A stretch of DNA of 58,217 nt, from positions 1-58,217 of the forward strand of contig QULU01000031.1 of NCBI GenBank assembly GCA_003481775.1. Reading direction: 5' to 3'. This document shows, in pieces, positions 1 through 8,967 of the stretch. The stretch is from Clostridiaceae bacterium OM02-2AC. Lineage in GTDB: Bacteria; Bacillota_I; Bacilli_A; Erysipelotrichales; Erysipelotrichaceae. The first letter of the stretch is position 1; every line of letters starts with the position of its first letter. A model generated the notes under the pieces. It worked only from the letters and a program-made list of their open reading frames with translations, was not told where the DNA came from and did not search any database. The position numbers and the translations under genes were made by a program.

Positions 1-471
1 TCAATGGGAGGGGCAATAAATCTTGAATTTATTCCTCTACCCCTATTCCATGTATTATCTGTTAGCATGCAGAAGGCTGTTATAATACTTACAATATTTC
101 AGCTTATAACCTGCATAGATTCTGCGTGGAAAATGCGCTGTTTCTGCTTCAGCAGCCATGCTATACTATAGGTACGCGGAGAATTTATAAGCTGCACCAT
201 GCTGCTTTAACGTATGGTGATTCACTTGGTGGATAGGTTACCCTGTTACACTGGTGCTGTATAAACACCGTGCTTTTTCGATAGGATTGCGGCAATACGC
301 TATTTAGCGGTGCACAACCATCAAATACCAGGAAACAGGCTTTGTGCATCCATTTTTCATCGCATCAGCAGCCGCCATATGAATGCAGCCCTTATCCGTA
401 TGCAATATCTTACAAGAGAATATTATTTTTTTATGTTACCATACATACAGCGACAGAAAGAAGGAATACGA
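1..471. other. non-coding stretch upstream of the AraC gene
   Basis: No convincing gene is seen. A 7-base perfect inverted repeat (AATAAAT/ATTTATT, about 17-35) flanked by purine- and pyrimidine-rich arms lies at the left edge and could be the end of a transcript from outside the window, but it has no T-run. An open frame reaches back from the AraC gene to 310, but it has no ribosome-binding site and I do not count it as coding. Confidence 0.4.
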
Positions 472-1308
472 ATGGCAGCATTGCAGGAGCAGCGACACAT
501 CTATTATGATAAGGACCTTCAGATTGAGGCGTATAATCTGAGTGGAATCGTACAGAAATTTCCTGTTCACTTTCATGAATTTTATGTAATCGGATTTATG
601 GAGGGTGGAAAACGTCATCTCTGGTGTCGGAATCAGGAATATGATACACAGCGCGGAGATGTTATTTTATTCAATCCGCGTGAAACGCATAATTGTGCGC
701 CGATAGCCGGAGAGGTTCTGGATTATCGTGCAATCAATGTTCCTGTTGATGTCATGGACAAGGCAGTAAAGGAGATAACCGGGAAAAACATCCATCTTCA
801 GTTTAAGGATACGCTGATTCCGCAGGCAGAGCTGGCACTGTCAATTCGGGAGCTGTATGATGTTATCGTATCACAGAGCAGTCTGCTGGTGCGTGAGGAG
901 GCCTTTTACTTTCTGATTGAACAGCTGCTGGAAGAGCATATGGTTCCGGTAGAAGCAAGCAAAGAGCTTACAGAAACGGTGAAGGCTATGATGGAATATC
1001 TGGATACACATTATGAACAATCGGTTTCACTGGAAACACTTTCCGAAATCAGTGCGATGAGCCGCTATCAGCTGCTGCGTCTGTTCACCAGAGAGGTTGG
1101 TGTTTCTCCATATCGCTATCTGCAATCCATTCGGATCGCAAAAGCAAAGCGTCTGCTGGAACAGGGCGAAGCAATCGGTAAGATAGCTCTGGATTGCGGA
1201 TTTTCCGATCAGAGCCACTTTACAAACTACTTTAAAAGCTTTATCGGTATAACACCAAAGCAGTATCAGCGTATATTCACACAGAAAAGGAGCGATTTGG
1301 ATGAATGA
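472..1308 (+). CDS. AraC-family transcriptional regulator with cupin sensor domain
   Basis: A 278-residue protein with an N-terminal cupin-like ligand domain (HFHEFYVIGF near residue 33, then a GDVILFNPRETH strand near 63-74) and a C-terminal double helix-turn-helix of AraC type (about 175-270, with LETLSEISAMSRYQLLRLF and IALDCGFSDQSHFTNYFK). This is the normal size for cupin-AraC regulators. The ATG at 472 is chosen because GAAGGA sits 8 bases ahead of it; upstream ATGs in the same frame have no ribosome-binding site. The end overlaps the next gene by 8 bases, so it is the first gene of a three-gene operon with a permease and a DUF2000 protein and probably controls them. The ligand is unknown. 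Confidence 0.88.
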   Translation: MAALQEQRHIYYDKDLQIEAYNLSGIVQKFPVHFHEFYVIGFMEGGKRHLWCRNQEYDTQRGDVILFNPRETHNCAPIAGEVLDYRAINVPVDVMDKAVKEITGKNIHLQFKDTLIPQAELALSIRELYDVIVSQSSLLVREEAFYFLIEQLLEEHMVPVEASKELTETVKAMMEYLDTHYEQSVSLETLSEISAMSRYQLLRLFTREVGVSPYRYLQSIRIAKAKRLLEQGEAIGKIALDCGFSDQSHFTNYFKSFIGITPKQYQRIFTQKRSDLDE

Positions 1309-2215
1309 GCGGATCAAGGGGCATATGCTTGCGTGTATGACTATTCTTATATGGGGAACCACCTTTATTTCAACCAAGGTGCTGCTGCGGGATTTTACAC
1401 CTTTGCAGATACTGTTCACGCGTTTTATGATTGGCTATCTGGCCTTATGGGCAGTCGCTCCAAGGCTGACGAGAATCAGGCAGAAAAAGGAAGAGCTGTA
1501 TTTTCTTGCGGCAGGACTCTGTGGAGTTACCCTGTATTTTCTTATGGAGAATATAGCACTTACCTATACACAGGCAAGCAATGTCGGGATCATCGTTGCT
1601 GTTTCACCATTTTTTACCATGTTTTTCGGAATCTGGCTGTTGAAACAGAAGCGTCCCGGAGTACGTTTTTTCATTGGCTTTTTGATTGCCATGACAGGAA
1701 TTCTCTGTATTTCCCTGGAGGGCAGTCAGAATCTGGAATTAAATCCAAAGGGTGATCTGCTGGCTCTGGGAGCGGCCATCGTATGGGCACTGTATTCCAC
1801 AATAACAAAGAAAATAAGCAGCTTTGGATATACGATTATCCCGATGACTCGCAGAATCTTCTTTTACGGTTTGTTGTGCATGCTTCCGGTTATTTTCATA
1901 TCCGGAATGGAGCTGCCGAAGCTGGAACAGCTTACGGTGTTAAATACTGCCAATATACTGTTTCTGGGACTGGGAGCCAGTGCAATGTGCTTTGTTTCCT
2001 GGAACAGTGCCGTCCGCATTCTGGGCACCGTACAGACGAGTGTGTATATCTATGCAGTGCCAGTGGTCACCACGCTGGCATCGGTATGGATTTTGAAGGA
2101 GACAGTCACCATCATTGGTGTGATTGGTATCGTAATGATTGTTTTGGGTCTTCTGCTGTCGCAGAATCGTAAAGGAGAACGGGTATGGAGAAAAACAGAA
2201 AATGCGTCATGGTGA
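1301..2215 (+). CDS. EamA/DMT-superfamily membrane transporter
   Basis: A 304-residue, highly hydrophobic protein with about ten membrane spans arranged as two EamA repeats. The opening (ILIWGTTFISTKVLL) and the second repeat (ALGAAIVWALYSTITKK) are typical of drug/metabolite transporters, which export amino acids or other small metabolites. The ATG is preceded by AAAAGGAG with an 8-base gap and overlaps the end of the AraC gene; its last 31 bases overlap the DUF2000 gene. Tight packing suggests one transcript with translational coupling. The substrate cannot be read from sequence. Confidence 0.9.
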   Translation: MNERIKGHMLACMTILIWGTTFISTKVLLRDFTPLQILFTRFMIGYLALWAVAPRLTRIRQKKEELYFLAAGLCGVTLYFLMENIALTYTQASNVGIIVAVSPFFTMFFGIWLLKQKRPGVRFFIGFLIAMTGILCISLEGSQNLELNPKGDLLALGAAIVWALYSTITKKISSFGYTIIPMTRRIFFYGLLCMLPVIFISGMELPKLEQLTVLNTANILFLGLGASAMCFVSWNSAVRILGTVQTSVYIYAVPVVTTLASVWILKETVTIIGVIGIVMIVLGLLLSQNRKGERVWRKTENASW

Positions 2216-2604
2216 TGGATGAATCACTGGCACCGGGAATTGCAGCAAATACTGCGGCATTGCTGGGGATGACACTGGGAAGTAAGGTGAAGGAAGCCAT
2301 CGGCTGTGATGTTCAGGATGCGGATGGTAATATACATATGGGCATTCTGCAAATACCGCTTCCGATTCTGAAGATGGAAACAGAAAAGCTTCAGGAATTG
2401 CGGCGTCAGCTGTTTGATCAGGAATACGAGGATGTCATTATCGTCGATTTCAGTGATGCGGCACAGACATGTAATGTTTATGAGGACTGGATTGTAAAGG
2501 CAAAAAATCTGCCGGAGAATCAGTTTCATTACCTCGGTATTGGCCTGTATGGTGATAAAAAGAAAATCAACAGATTATGCGGAAGCCTGCCGCTGTACCG
2601 GTAA
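2185..2604 (+). CDS. DUF2000 family protein
   Basis: A 139-residue soluble protein with the family opening KCVMVMDESLAPGIAANTAA and a later VIIVDFSDAAQ strand; DUF2000 proteins have a peptidyl-tRNA hydrolase II-like fold of unknown function. AAAGGAGA lies 7 bases before the ATG, which is within the 3' end of the permease gene in another frame. From what I know of the family, AraC, EamA and DUF2000 genes often occur together, so a shared role in sensing and exporting a metabolite is plausible but not shown here. Confidence 0.85.
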   Translation: MEKNRKCVMVMDESLAPGIAANTAALLGMTLGSKVKEAIGCDVQDADGNIHMGILQIPLPILKMETEKLQELRRQLFDQEYEDVIIVDFSDAAQTCNVYEDWIVKAKNLPENQFHYLGIGLYGDKKKINRLCGSLPLYR

Positions 2605-3150
2605 TGCTCGTACAGGAAAGTATTCTATTTATCTTGAATATGAAGGAATTGATCCGCAGAGGTATTTATGAGTAGAAATAAGAAAATGAGAGCAGCAGGG
2701 AATCGGCACCAGCATATCGCCTCCACATCAGCGGTATGCATGGGATTGCTGAAGCTGGCAAAGTGGTAGAAGTAGGATACTATGGAAATCCTGCGTCATT
2801 TGAGTGCTTCAAAACTGTTATCCAGTATTCTTCACAGGCATTGGTAGTCGTGCAAAGGGCATTGAACATCGGATCAGATCAGTTTGACAGAAAGCAAGGT
2901 GTTTTGCACAGACGAAGGATGATAAAAACAGATATAGGATGGAAAAGATAAAGCAAGAAAAGCAGGCCGGATGAGGATAAAATTGAAGGCTTGCTTTTTT
3001 GTGTACAGCTTTGTGTTTTAGGTAATTATAAGCAAAAAAAGCTGTAAAAGGTGGTATTGCTACCAGTGGTTGCGGATTTGGAATGTATGAAGTATGGTAA
3101 AATCTTATGGAAACTGATAGAATACAGTCATCAGGAAATGAGGAAAACGT
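2605..3150. other. intergenic region, no supported gene
   Basis: Short open frames occur here (for example 2667-2769 and 2736-2951) but none has a good ribosome-binding site or a recognisable product. The region ends in a terminator-like hairpin followed by the promoter area of the XRE gene. It may hold remnants of a decayed gene. Confidence 0.4.
2960..3000 (+). terminator. intrinsic terminator
   Basis: The arms AAGCAGGCC and GGCTTGCTT pair over 9 bases with one G-T pair, around a 19-base loop, and run into six T's. Confidence 0.55.
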
Positions 3151-3930
3151 ATGGAATTCAAAGACAATTTATACCGTATAAGAAAAGAAAAAGGAATGTC
3201 GCAGGAAGAGCTTGCAGCGCTGTGCGATGTGTCGCGGCAGGCGATATCCAAGTGGGAGAATGGTACTGCCAATCCGGATATGGAGAATCTGAAAACACTC
3301 TCCAGAAGCTTGCAGGTCAGCATTGATGAGCTGCTGGGAAATAAAATCCCTCTGGAGAAAGAGGTTATTAAGGAAAAGGAAGTTATCTATGTGCATAACC
3401 GCTATACGTATGAAAAGCGGTATCGCTCCAGGCTGACAATCTGTGGGATTCCACTCGTGGACATCAATGTTGGAAGAGGACGCACGGAGGAAGGCTACTG
3501 GCGTGTTGCCAGGGGAATTATTGCGATAGGAAATGTTTCCGTTGGTGTGATTTCCATTGGTCTATTAAGCGTGGGAGTATGCAGTCTGGGTCTGCTCACG
3601 CTAGGGCTGTTGTTCGCCATCGGTCCGCTCGCATTATCCTACTTTGCCATTGGCTGTCTGGCGATTGGCTACATCAGCATCGGTGCGATTGCTATTGGTG
3701 TATACAGTATCGGTGCGATATCCATCGGGTTTAAATTTGCTATGGGCGCTCTTGCATATGGTGAAATTGCGATGGGAACAAATCCGGTTGGGGATATCGT
3801 ATACCATCTGCGCTCCTCCAATACCTGCTTTCTGGAGTCGCAGGAATATCTGCAGTTTCAGGAATACCTATCCAGAGAATCACTGCCGAAAATCATTGAA
3901 TTTTTTGTACAGGTGATACCATTGTGCTGA
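3151..3930 (+). CDS. XRE-type regulator fused to hydrophobic Ile-Gly repeat domain
   Basis: A 259-residue protein. Residues 5-60 form a Cro/CI-type helix-turn-helix (KGMSQEELAALCDVSRQAI, then SKWENGTANPD). Residues 60-115 are a charged linker. Residues about 120-215 are a Gly-rich hydrophobic tract with a short motif (A/S/V)-(I/V/L)-G repeated some fifteen times at 5-7 residue spacing, such as SIGLLSVGVCSLG and AIGYISIGAIAIGVYSIG. Such fusions are known in Bacillota, but the role of the repeat is not. It may be membrane-embedded or a beta-solenoid. GAGG lies 8-9 bases before the ATG. Monocistronic by context. Confidence 0.8.
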   Translation: MEFKDNLYRIRKEKGMSQEELAALCDVSRQAISKWENGTANPDMENLKTLSRSLQVSIDELLGNKIPLEKEVIKEKEVIYVHNRYTYEKRYRSRLTICGIPLVDINVGRGRTEEGYWRVARGIIAIGNVSVGVISIGLLSVGVCSLGLLTLGLLFAIGPLALSYFAIGCLAIGYISIGAIAIGVYSIGAISIGFKFAMGALAYGEIAMGTNPVGDIVYHLRSSNTCFLESQEYLQFQEYLSRESLPKIIEFFVQVIPLC

Positions 3931-4246
3931 AACAGGGAAACAGTGCTGCTCATACAGGGGAAAATGAGTTTTCTTAATTTATCATATAACAGTAAAAAAA
4001 ATGGATATAGGTAAACAGATGTATGCGAAGGAATAGGAAGCTCGCGTATACTCATAATTGATGTTGTGAAGCAGCATTTTCATAAACCACAATCTTGTAA
4101 AAGAAATAAATACGATGCCGGATCATGTAGGGTTCTGTCATTTTTTAATAATCCTCTTAAATGATTTAAAAGTCATCAGTATATTTTTCTATTCCTGTAT
4201 TCCTATTGTGAAAAATATGATAAAATTAAGCCTTGTAGGTGATAAT
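3931..4246. other. intergenic region, nothing recognised
   Basis: AT-rich stretch between the XRE and MATE genes. An in-frame extension of the MATE gene reaches back to 4115 but lacks a ribosome-binding site. No terminator or clear promoter could be assigned. Confidence 0.4.
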
Positions 4247-5611
4247 ATGAAAAATATGACACAGGGCAATGTCACAAAGCTGATTATGGCATTTGCAATA
4301 CCTGTTTTACTCGGTAATGTATTTCAGCAATTCTATACCATGGCGGACACCATGATGGTTGGTCAGATTCTGGGGGTAAATTCCCTTGCGGCTATCGGTG
4401 CGAGTGCATCGCTTTCCAATCTGGTTATTGGACTTTGTACCGGTGTTTCCATGGGCGTTTCCATCATGATTGCACAATATTACGGAGCGCGTGATGAAGA
4501 AGGTATGAAAAAAGCCACAGCAGGCTGTATCAAGCTTTGCATGATCAGTGTTGTGGTAATCTTTGCTGTCGCAATCCTGTTGAAAAAGCCGCTGCTGTAT
4601 CTGTTACAGACACCCTCCTCCATTCTGGGGATGGCGGATTCCTATCTGACCATAATTATCGTGGGACTGTTTGTGACCATGGCGTACAATATGATGGCGA
4701 GTATGATGCGTTCCATCGGAGACAGTCGGACACCGCTGTATTTTCTAATCATTGCATCCATTCTGAACGTGGCTCTGGATTACATCTTCATTGCGATCAT
4801 TCAGCTGGGTGTGGCTGGGGCAGCATATGCTACCGTTATTGCACAGTTGGTTAGCGTTATCCTGTGCTTTCTTTATATGCGTAAAAAATATCCGATGTTC
4901 ATCGTAAAAAAAGAGGACTTCCATGTCGAGCGTGAAATCTTGCGAAAGCAGTTATCCATGGGGATTTCCATGGGCTTGATGAATTCCATCGTTTCTCTTG
5001 GCTCTGTCATTTTGCAAAGTGCAGTAAATAGTCTGGGAGAAGTAACGATCGCAGCGCATACCGCAGCCCGCAAGGTAGTGGAAATGTTTATGCAGCCGCT
5101 GATCAGCATTGCGATTGCCGATACGACCTTTGTCTCTCAGAATCTCGGGGCACAGCGCTTCTCCAGAATCCGCGCCGGTATGAAATCCAGTGTGTGGATC
5201 AGCTTTTTGTGGGTGTGCATTGTGGTTCTCTTATCCTTTACCTGCATTGACTTCTTCATCGGCTTCCTTGTCAATGCAAAGCAGACGGAAGTTATATCTC
5301 TGGCGGCTTATTATACCCGCATCAGCAGTGTCTTCTATTTCATCCTGGCTGTCTTGTTTATCTATCGAAACGGATTGCAGGGACTGGGCAACGGCAGGGG
5401 ACCGATTATTTCCAGCTGTATCGAAATGGCGGTGAAAATAGCGGCAACCTTTGCCTTGATTCCGTTTACCGGCTATACCGGTGTATGCCTTGCGGAACCG
5501 ATTGCATGGTCGCTCATGGGACCGTGCCTGATGGTGTTCTTCTATCGAGATCTCAAAAGGAAGGAACAGCAGCTGGAAATGCAACCGATGGAAGCATATC
5601 AAAAGAATTGA
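4247..5611 (+). CDS. MATE-family multidrug efflux transporter
   Basis: A 454-residue integral membrane protein with about twelve spans and the MATE layout of two MatE halves: the N-terminal half opens with NVTKLIMAFAIPVLLGNVFQQFYTMAD cut short here as the family signature, followed by MMVGQILG; the second half carries IAAHTAARKVVEMF and NLGAQRF. It would export cationic drugs or metabolites using a Na+ or H+ gradient. The ATG at 4247 is chosen for the AGGTGAT box 3 bases upstream, a box used by several genes in this window. A terminator follows directly, so it is likely monocistronic. Confidence 0.9.
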   Translation: MKNMTQGNVTKLIMAFAIPVLLGNVFQQFYTMADTMMVGQILGVNSLAAIGASASLSNLVIGLCTGVSMGVSIMIAQYYGARDEEGMKKATAGCIKLCMISVVVIFAVAILLKKPLLYLLQTPSSILGMADSYLTIIIVGLFVTMAYNMMASMMRSIGDSRTPLYFLIIASILNVALDYIFIAIIQLGVAGAAYATVIAQLVSVILCFLYMRKKYPMFIVKKEDFHVEREILRKQLSMGISMGLMNSIVSLGSVILQSAVNSLGEVTIAAHTAARKVVEMFMQPLISIAIADTTFVSQNLGAQRFSRIRAGMKSSVWISFLWVCIVVLLSFTCIDFFIGFLVNAKQTEVISLAAYYTRISSVFYFILAVLFIYRNGLQGLGNGRGPIISSCIEMAVKIAATFALIPFTGYTGVCLAEPIAWSLMGPCLMVFFYRDLKRKEQQLEMQPMEAYQKN

Positions 5612-5628
5612 ATTACAATAACCGAAAC

Positions 5629-5663
5629 AATGACATTTACACAGGAGTGCAGATGTCATTTTT
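5629..5663 (+). terminator. intrinsic terminator of the MATE gene
   Basis: AATGACAT and ATGTCATT form an 8-base perfect stem around a 16-base loop, followed by a T-run, 18 bases after the stop codon. Confidence 0.75.
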
Positions 5664-5809
5664 ACATATGCAGCACCAAGGCTGTACGTGCATAAAAACA
5701 GGTATCCCTGTAAGCAGGAGCGAATCTATAACTTAAAGCTTGTCTTTTTTTACAAAACAGAAGCATGTGAACGAAGTAGCTATAGGAAAAAAGAATTCCA
5801 ACCAGCAGG

Positions 5810-7708
5810 CTAGTCGAAATCCTTTTCCAGTGATGTTTTCAATATTTCCGTAAAATGCAGAAAGCTGGGCTTTTTGAAAAAATTCTGCAATAGCTCCTCA
5901 TTGCGCACAAAGGTACTCATATAATACCAGAACTGGAACGCCTTCGGATTGTTCTTTTCGATGGATACCAGCATAACGATCCGAACATTGTGATTTTTAT
6001 CCCATGCGATCGGCTTCTTCAATACCCCCAGCGATACAAAGGTTTCATCCGAAAACGGTGTGAGCGGATGCGGTACGGCGATACAGTTGCCAAAGTAAGA
6101 GCTGGTTATCTGCTCCCTTGCCTTAATGACCTCCAGAAATTCATCGTCAAGGCTATATTTTTCAATGGCATTGCGACAGATAATATCCAGAATCTCTTCT
6201 TTATCCTTTACTTCTCCATAGAAATAGCAATCCTCGCTGAATTTTTCAAGAATGGAATCCGTGTCTGTATAGCCGTTGATCGCCAGATTGATTTTCTCGA
6301 AATCCTTCTCATCCGGGAAGATACTGATCAGCGTGATACCACCCTTATATTTCTCACTGTCTCTGTCGGTGGAGAAAATAGCGTCATAATCCTCGGTATC
6401 AAAATCGTCAGCATCTCCTGTGATAAAGGTAATCTCTGCAATCTGATTGGGAAACCAAGTCAAAATCTTATGACGCAGCAGAACTGTTTCTGACTTGCGA
6501 AGCGATGTGATAATCAATATTTTCTTAGCAGAATTTCCCAGATGAATATTTTCCAGCCCATAATTGAAATACAGGGACAGATAGGAAATTTCATCCGCAG
6601 AAACACTCAGGTGAAACCGTTCCTTAATCAGCAGCGTGAAATATAAGGCAATATCATAAGCAAGCGGAAAGGACTGCTTAATCTCCGGTGCCATCATGTT
6701 ATTCAGCTGTGTGCCGGATTTGATACGATAGATCAGCGGTACGAGATGTAGTGCCAGAAACAGCTTCAGGCTTTCCGCAGGCTCAAAGTTGACACAGAAC
6801 TTGTTGCGGATATACAGAAAGGAATCGTTGATAAAATCATTAACCTCTTTCTGTAGACGATCATTTCTGGAATAATCAAGCTTTCCTAAAATGGTCTGTG
6901 TTAACAGATTGATCTCATTTAACATGTATTGCTTCTTAATACGGTATCTGGTAAGAAAGCGTGTCAGGATTTCCGTAGAAATCTGATATTCTGTGGAATC
7001 CGGCATATCCTGTTCCATATGCTGTTCAATGAAATGCCCTTTTCTGACTCTGCGCAATGTGAGTGCAATATGCGCGGTAATATTCTGAATGGTCTGTTCA
7101 TTGATTTGATAATGGTACTTGAAAAACACATCCGCCACTACATTGTAAATATCCGACACATCCTCGGATAATGCGAAATGATCGGCGGATTCATCATTGA
7201 TTTCATTTTTCGCGATGCACATCCGCTTGTCGATTTCTCTTCCTTCGATTTTATAGCCCAGATTTGTTTTATGAATCAGTGTCAGATCATACTGCGTCAG
7301 AAGCTTTTTGATTTCGTTCAGTGCGTGATACAGTGTGGATTCACTGATATAAAAGGTCTCTGTCAGTGTATATTTCGATACATAGCCTGTCGCATCCATC
7401 AGCATTTTCATAACGGAATGGACACGGTTTTTTGTATTACAGGAAAGCTGCAGCGTTTTCTTGCGCAGAATCTCCATGTCCTTTTCAAATGCCGTATCAT
7501 CCAGTACACATAATCTGGTTCCCTTTCCTGCAAGTGTATCCAGTACAAATGAGGAATAGGAATCGCAAAAATCACGGACGAGCTTCAGCTCGTTTTTTAC
7601 TGTCCGTACACTGATATCAAACATAGCAGCGAGTTCATTGGATGAAACATACGTTCCCCTGTTGTCCACATAAAAAGATAAGATCGAGTATTGTCTCTTT
7701 GTCAGCAT
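5810..7708 (-). CDS. PRD-containing PTS regulator (BglG/MtlR type) with EIIB- and EIIA-like domains
   Basis: A 632-residue regulator: N-terminal helix-turn-helix of the HTH_11 kind (SSNELAAMFDISVRTVKNEL, residues about 20-40), a second HTH (about 90-150), two PTS regulation domains (about 180-390), a degenerate EIIB domain (KILIITSLRKSETVLLRH, without the usual phospho-Cys) and a C-terminal EIIA-2 domain with the active-site-like AVPHPLTPF. In this family, PTS phosphorylation of PRD and EIIA histidines tunes DNA binding. AGGTGATAAA before the ATG at 7708 sets the start, ahead of an alternative six codons upstream. It faces the mannose-family PTS operon and very probably activates it. Confidence 0.88.
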   Translation of the reverse strand: MLTKRQYSILSFYVDNRGTYVSSNELAAMFDISVRTVKNELKLVRDFCDSYSSFVLDTLAGKGTRLCVLDDTAFEKDMEILRKKTLQLSCNTKNRVHSVMKMLMDATGYVSKYTLTETFYISESTLYHALNEIKKLLTQYDLTLIHKTNLGYKIEGREIDKRMCIAKNEINDESADHFALSEDVSDIYNVVADVFFKYHYQINEQTIQNITAHIALTLRRVRKGHFIEQHMEQDMPDSTEYQISTEILTRFLTRYRIKKQYMLNEINLLTQTILGKLDYSRNDRLQKEVNDFINDSFLYIRNKFCVNFEPAESLKLFLALHLVPLIYRIKSGTQLNNMMAPEIKQSFPLAYDIALYFTLLIKERFHLSVSADEISYLSLYFNYGLENIHLGNSAKKILIITSLRKSETVLLRHKILTWFPNQIAEITFITGDADDFDTEDYDAIFSTDRDSEKYKGGITLISIFPDEKDFEKINLAINGYTDTDSILEKFSEDCYFYGEVKDKEEILDIICRNAIEKYSLDDEFLEVIKAREQITSSYFGNCIAVPHPLTPFSDETFVSLGVLKKPIAWDKNHNVRIVMLVSIEKNNPKAFQFWYYMSTFVRNEELLQNFFKKPSFLHFTEILKTSLEKDFD

Positions 7709-7785
7709 TTTATCACCTGCAATCATTACCCCCTCTGTTTCATTTTCTAGTATAACCCAATCTATTTCAAAAATATTTTAATCTT

Positions 7786-7807
7786 ATTGCACGAGCATCC
7801 GTGCAGA
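7786..7807 (+). promoter_or_regulatory. putative operator copy 1 for the PTS operon
   Basis: A 22-base element starting ATTGCAC and ending CGTGCAGA. It recurs in inverted orientation at 7833-7854, with 18 of 22 positions the same. Each copy is itself a GCAC...GTGC dyad. It lies between the divergent PRD regulator and PTS operon, where such a regulator would bind. Confidence 0.5.
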
Positions 7808-7832
7808 AGCGAAAAAGCAATCCTTCAGAAAA

Positions 7833-7854
7833 GCTGCACGATTGCTGGTGCAAT
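7833..7854 (-). promoter_or_regulatory. putative operator copy 2 for the PTS operon
   Basis: Inverted copy of the element at 7786-7807; read on the minus strand it begins ATTGCAC and ends CGTGCAGC. The two centres are 47 bases apart, and copy 2 ends about 85 bases before the first PTS gene. Confidence 0.5.
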
Positions 7855-7939
7855 AAAAGAAAAAATAAAGGGATCACAGAATGGTAAAGTAAGGGTGTAG
7901 TTCAAAGGCCGTTGAACCGTAGGTAAAGGAAGTGAAGAA

Positions 7940-8359
7940 GTGATAGAGCCGATAACGTATGTGATACTGAATCATGGTAGATTTGGAGAGGAGCTGATCA
8001 AAAGCGCAGAGCTGATTGCAGGGAAAACAGAGCATGTTCATGCTGTTTCACTATTGTCCGGAATGTCAATAGAGGAATATTACGAGGAGGTCAGAGACTA
8101 TCTTACAGGCGTTCAAGGAGAAATCCTTGTATTGGCAGACCTGTATGGAGGAACCCCCTCCAATGTAGGGATGATGCTGCAGCGGGAGTTTTCACTCCAT
8201 GTACTATGCGGTGTCAATCTGCCGATGCTGATAGAGCTGATCTTGAAGCGCAACAATGACGAATGTACGATTCAGGAGCTGATGGAGGCTGGTCTTGAGG
8301 CGGCGAAAGCATCTATTATACAGCCGGAACCGATAGCATTCGATGAAGAAAGGGGATGA
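7940..8359 (+). CDS. PTS mannose/sorbose-family EIIA subunit
   Basis: A 139-residue cytoplasmic EIIA-Man protein. VILNHGRFGEELIKSAE near residues 8-24 contains the His that takes phosphate from HPr, and LADLYGGTPSNVG is the family's second signature. EIIA and EIIB are separate genes here, unlike the fused ManX. The start is GTG, with AAAGGA about 10 bases ahead. Its stop overlaps an upstream ATG of the EIIB frame, so the two are translationally coupled. Confidence 0.92.
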   Translation: MIEPITYVILNHGRFGEELIKSAELIAGKTEHVHAVSLLSGMSIEEYYEEVRDYLTGVQGEILVLADLYGGTPSNVGMMLQREFSLHVLCGVNLPMLIELILKRNNDECTIQELMEAGLEAAKASIIQPEPIAFDEERG

Positions 8360-8364
8360 GCAGC

Positions 8365-8859
8365 ATGTCAGAAATTAAGCTCATACGTATTGATTTTCGA
8401 CTGATGCATGGTCAGGTTGTCACCAACTGGATCAAGCAGGTATCCGCAGATTCCATCCTGATAGTGGATGATAAGCTGGCGGCAGACAAGTTTTTGGCAC
8501 AGGTATTCCTGATGGCAGCGCCTCCGGGCGTAAAGGTGGCAATACGTCCGATAGAAAAAGCGGTAGCTGCATTCAAAAAGGATGTATTTAAGGATAAGAA
8601 GCTGCTGATTTTGTTTAAGTCTGTGGAAAATGCAAAGAAGGCCTTCGATCTGGGATTTCCGATGAAGGCACTGCAGGTGGGCGGTCTTGGCAATGGGACA
8701 AACAAGGTCATGATTTCAAATGAGCTGTCGTTAAGTGAACAGGAAGCGGATATGCTGGAGGCTATGCAGAATGAGGGTGTAGAGGTTACGCTGCAGGTAA
8801 CGCCGAAGGATCCGGCATTCACACTACACGACGCTTTAAAGGAAGTACGCGGGAAATAA
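8365..8859 (+). CDS. PTS mannose/sorbose-family EIIB subunit
   Basis: A 164-residue EIIB-Man protein. RIDFRLMHGQVVTNW near residue 10 has the phospho-accepting His of the family (R-x-x-H-G-Q-V), which passes phosphate from EIIA to the incoming sugar. Further family motifs are ILIVDDKLAAD and LQVGGLG. The ATG at 8365 is 9 bases after GAAAGGGG; an ATG at 8356 touches that box and is less likely. Second gene of the PTS operon. Confidence 0.92.
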   Translation: MSEIKLIRIDFRLMHGQVVTNWIKQVSADSILIVDDKLAADKFLAQVFLMAAPPGVKVAIRPIEKAVAAFKKDVFKDKKLLILFKSVENAKKAFDLGFPMKALQVGGLGNGTNKVMISNELSLSEQEADMLEAMQNEGVEVTLQVTPKDPAFTLHDALKEVRGK

Positions 8860-8967
8860 TGCTGCCATGCGGTGAAAAACGATTGTTAAAAACTGCATGG
8901 TACAGCAATGAGGGAGTATTAAAAGCATATTTCAGGAATTATAAAATGAAATGAAAAGGAGATATTT

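Noticed and set aside
2736..2951. 71-codon frame between the DUF2000 and XRE genes
   Set aside because: No ribosome-binding site and no similarity that I recognise; low-complexity composition.
7855..7935. Sigma-54 promoter for the mannose-family PTS, as in LevR-controlled operons
   Set aside because: No GG-N10-GC pair at -24/-12, and the regulator is of the BglG/MtlR type without a sigma-54 interaction domain.
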